Shown one piece after another: positions 5,497-7,614 of a stretch of DNA of 7,614 bases (position 1 is its first letter; each line of letters starts with the position of its first letter). The notes under the pieces were generated by a model. It worked only from the letters and a program-made list of their open reading frames with translations. It did not search any database and was not told the DNA's origin. A program made the position numbers and the translations under genes. This DNA comes from Acidobacteriota bacterium (GTDB lineage Bacteria; Acidobacteriota; Terriglobia; Terriglobales; Acidobacteriaceae): contig JAJXXG010000903.1 of assembly GCA_021781255.1 (NCBI GenBank), positions 1-7,614 of the forward strand, in the 5' to 3' direction.

Positions 5497-7344
5497 CTAC
5501 TGAGAGGATGATGTGCGATGCGCGGTGCGCTTGCGTGTGCGCGATTTCTTCGCGGTGTGTTGCTTGCCGGATGTAGCGCTGTGCGCGGACTTGCGTGTGT
5601 GTGACGAGCGGCTGGTCGTGGGCGGATCTGCCTGCCGAGTGCTGCTGGAGCGGCTGGAAGAGGATGCGGTGCGACGGCTGTGCGTGGCGCGTGAGCGGAT
5701 TGCGTGCGCGGGCTCAGAGACGCGGAGCCTGCGGCCAGGCGCGACCTTGATGCCACTGAGATGATTCCAGCGGCGGAGCTGCGCAAGGGAGACGCCGAAG
5801 CGGTCTGCGATGGAGATGAGCGTGTCTCCGCGACGGGCGCGGTAGACGAGCGTGTGAAGTGCGGGCTCGGCGGCGGGCGCTACGGGCACAACAACGGCCT
5901 CGATGCCACTGAGGCTCTCACTCTCGCTGATCTGATTGGCCGCGGCGAGATCCGAGACGGAGACGTGATAGCTGCGCGCGATGGAGGCGAGCGTTTCGTC
6001 TGCGGTGACGCGGTGGTAGCGCCAGGCGTCGCGCTTGTCCTCTGGAATGGCGGCGACGCGCTGCTGGAAGAGCGCCGCGGTGCCAGCGGGCAGATGCAGA
6101 TCGAAGGAGGTATCGGGCGGCGTGACGAAGCGCAGGAGGCTGGGGTTGAGCGCCTCCAGTTCGTCGATGGGCGCGCTGACGAGATCGGAAACGAGACGCA
6201 GATCAACGGAGTAGTTGATGGTGACGGTGTCTGTGATGACCGGCGGATCGAGGGTGATTTCGTCAAAGCCGTACTGTCTGGGGTGATTGGCGATGATGAT
6301 GGCGGCGAGAATCTCCGGCACGTAGTTCTTAGTTTCCGCGGGGAGATTGTTGCGCCTGTAGAGCTCCCAGAAGTCGGCGTAGCCGGTTTTTTGCACGGCG
6401 CGCTGCACGTTGCCCGCACCCCAGTCATAGGCGGCCATGGCGAGATACCAGTCGCCGAGCTGGTCGTATAGGAACTTCATGTAGCGCGCGTAGGCGCGGG
6501 TGGACTTTTCCGGATCGAAGCGCTCGTCGGTGTAGCGGTTGCGCGTGAGGCCGTAGTTGCCGACGGGCATGAACTGCCACATGCCGCCGGCGCCGGAGTG
6601 AGGATTCATTGCGCGGGGCTGGAAGCCGGACTCCGCGACGGCGAGATAGATGAGGTCCTGCGGGACGCCTTCCTCAGCCATGACCTTCTGAATCATGGCG
6701 CGATAGCGGCCAGCGCGCTCAAAGGAGTGCAGCAGGGTGTTGTGGCCGCGCTGGGAGTTGGCGAAGAAGTTGATGAAGGCCGCCACGTAGTCGTTCATGA
6801 CAAGGGGCAGGTCCGACTTGGTGGTAGCGAGGTCGGAGCGTGCCTTGGCGACGAAGTTGGGGTCGACGGCGAAGGTGACGTCGCTGGCGACGTCGGCGGG
6901 CGTGAGCTCCTGCTTGGGAGCGAAGCCGTTGCCCTCCTTGAGGGCTTCCATTTCGAGTGCGTTGACGGCATCGACGATGTGATCGAACTCGTCCTGGAGC
7001 TGGGGCTCGCTCTTGATGTCGAGGCCGCTGGTGAGCATGAGATCGACGGCGCGGTCAAAGGCGACCTTGGCCTGGGGCAGCTGGCCCTTGCGGTAGTCGG
7101 CGGCGCCCTCAGAGTAGGCTGCTTCGACCTGGCGTATGAGCTGCTGCACGCGCTGCTGCTGGGCGGACTGGAGCTGCGCGGCTGCCGCTGCATTCTGCTG
7201 CGCGCCGGGAGCGGCGGCGGGCAGAGCCGGAGCGGTAGCCTGCGGGCTGACCTTGGGGGCTGTCGAATTTTTCGAAGGGCCGCAGCCTGCCAGCGCGAGG
7301 GCCAGAGTGGCGCAGCAAAGAAACCGATACGAATTTTTGCTCAT
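5497..7344 (-). CDS. mltD: Membrane-bound lytic murein transglycosylase D-type lipoprotein with LysM repeats
   Basis: MltD-type enzymes cleave the MurNAc-GlcNAc bond of peptidoglycan, forming 1,6-anhydroMurNAc. The 615-residue protein has a lipoprotein signal with lipobox LAGC (18-21), so Cys21 is probably lipidated and the enzyme anchored in the outer membrane. An Ala/Gln-rich linker (about 30-65) and a helical TPR-like segment (about 66-170) precede the SLT domain (about 215-350). Catalytic Glu238 lies in AVAESGF. Other marks are GGMWQFMP (253-260), AYDWGAGNV (305-313) and YVPEILAA (341-348). Three LysM-like repeats follow at about 374-420 (degenerate), 443-487 and 498-542, for binding glycan. 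A 70-residue tail (546-615) is rich in Ser, Thr, Arg, His and Lys and probably disordered. The start fits the signal peptide but no Shine-Dalgarno is visible. The gene is divergent from lepA. There is no clear terminator after its stop. Confidence 0.93.
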   Translation of the reverse strand: MSKNSYRFLCCATLALALAGCGPSKNSTAPKVSPQATAPALPAAAPGAQQNAAAAAQLQSAQQQRVQQLIRQVEAAYSEGAADYRKGQLPQAKVAFDRAVDLMLTSGLDIKSEPQLQDEFDHIVDAVNALEMEALKEGNGFAPKQELTPADVASDVTFAVDPNFVAKARSDLATTKSDLPLVMNDYVAAFINFFANSQRGHNTLLHSFERAGRYRAMIQKVMAEEGVPQDLIYLAVAESGFQPRAMNPHSGAGGMWQFMPVGNYGLTRNRYTDERFDPEKSTRAYARYMKFLYDQLGDWYLAMAAYDWGAGNVQRAVQKTGYADFWELYRRNNLPAETKNYVPEILAAIIIANHPRQYGFDEITLDPPVITDTVTINYSVDLRLVSDLVSAPIDELEALNPSLLRFVTPPDTSFDLHLPAGTAALFQQRVAAIPEDKRDAWRYHRVTADETLASIARSYHVSVSDLAAANQISESESLSGIEAVVVPVAPAAEPALHTLVYRARRGDTLISIADRFGVSLAQLRRWNHLSGIKVAPGRRLRVSEPAHAIRSRATHSRRTASSSSRSSSTRQADPPTTSRSSHTRKSAHSATSGKQHTAKKSRTRKRTAHRTSSSQ

Positions 7345-7425
7345 TGGCGAATTCAGCAGCAGGCACGCGGCCGCACTGGGGCTATGGAGATTCCGAACAA
7401 GGCCCTATGCCGATGATAAGCTATG

Positions 7426-7470
7426 GACAGGGGGCACTGCGCGCCATCCGGCGCTTTTGCCCCCTTTGTC
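7426..7470. promoter_or_regulatory. Long imperfect palindrome between mltD and lepA
   Basis: GACA (7426-7429) and GGGGGCA (7430-7436) pair with TGCCCCC (7458-7464) and TGTC (7467-7470), with two bulged Ts at 7465-7466. Inside, GCGCC (7441-7445) pairs with GGCGC (7450-7454) around ATCC. The element ends 8 bp before the lepA ATG, so in the lepA transcript it would form a strong stem where a Shine-Dalgarno is normally found. It could be a divergent-promoter operator, a leader hairpin or an attenuator. The remainder of the 134-bp gap shows no convincing promoter hexamers for either gene. Confidence 0.5.
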
Positions 7471-7478
7471 AACCTTGC

Positions 7479-7614
7479 ATGGACGCACGTTTCCTACGTA
7501 ATTTCGCGATTATTGCCCACATCGACCACGGAAAGTCGACGCTGAGCGACCGTCTGCTGGAGCTGACCGGCTCCGTGACGGGGCGCGAGATGCAGGCCCA
7601 GATTCTGGATGCCA
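7479..7614 (+). CDS. lepA: Elongation factor 4 / back-translocase GTPase LepA (5' part, cut by window edge)
   Basis: Only the first 45 codons are present. The translation gives [20 protein letters not shown], with the translational-GTPase P-loop AHIDHGKST (13-21) and the LepA-type [10 protein letters not shown] (35-44), which matches SDREMEAQVLD of E. coli LepA. LepA is a ribosome-associated GTPase of about 600 residues that acts on translating or assembling ribosomes. The switch I, G2-G5 motifs and later domains lie beyond the window. ATG 7479 aligns within two residues of known LepA starts, and no in-frame ATG, GTG or TTG lies close upstream. No Shine-Dalgarno is visible; the upstream bases are instead pyrimidine-rich and form the 3' arm of a hairpin. 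Confidence 0.95.
   Translation, partial: MDARFLRNFAIIAHIDHGKSTLSDRLLELTGSVTGREMQAQILDA

Noticed and set aside
5704..6471. 255-residue plus-strand ORF opposite mltD
   Set aside because: It has no recognisable motif and overlaps the LysM and SLT domains of mltD, whose catalytic motifs are clear.
7467..7472. Perfect TTGACA on the minus strand upstream of mltD
   Set aside because: No acceptable -10 lies 16-18 bp downstream (GGATGG, CGGATG, GATGGC), and the hexamer is part of the hairpin arm.

Overview
The window reads as ordinary chromosome from a GC-rich, Gram-negative (diderm) bacterium. The gene mix and protein style best fit Acidobacteriota, probably class Terriglobia (subdivision 1). That assignment is inferred from remembered protein character: a lipid A gene set with LpxI, a LolA/RseB-like periplasmic protein, an MltD with an AYDWG motif, and a Lys/Ala-rich histone-like protein. 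No marker gene proves it.

Layout. Positions 1-214 hold no gene, but carry two diverged copies of a hairpin repeat (18-59 and 87-129) and a third small palindrome. A FabG-like short-chain dehydrogenase (215-1015) and an exported protein of unknown function (1024-1839) follow on the + strand, 8 bp apart. A perfect TATAAT at 1850-1855 precedes a tight fabZ-lpxA-lpxI operon (1904-3995), in which fabZ and lpxA overlap by 4 bp and lpxI starts 2 bp after lpxA. Next come a secreted PrxQ/Bcp-type peroxiredoxin (4060-4599) and a bidirectional terminator (4625-4650). Two minus-strand genes follow: a strongly charge-split histone H1-like protein (5343-4678) and an MltD-type lytic transglycosylase lipoprotein (7344-5497). 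The start of lepA (7479 to the window edge) is divergent from mltD.

How the genes work together. Much of the window concerns the envelope. FabZ supplies acyl-ACP and draws on the same 3-hydroxyacyl-ACP pool that LpxA uses for the first lipid A step. LpxI makes lipid X later in that pathway. MltD remodels peptidoglycan, and the peroxiredoxin probably detoxifies peroxides in the periplasm. The histone-like protein and LepA are nucleoid and translation functions.

I see no phage, IS, CRISPR, tRNA or rRNA signal and no clear novel multi-gene system. The points most worth a second look are the charge-split histone-like protein with its synonymous-only internal duplication and structured leader, the cationic tail on MltD, the near-identical hairpins flanking the peroxiredoxin gene, the long imperfect palindrome abutting the lepA start, and the repeat pair at the left edge.
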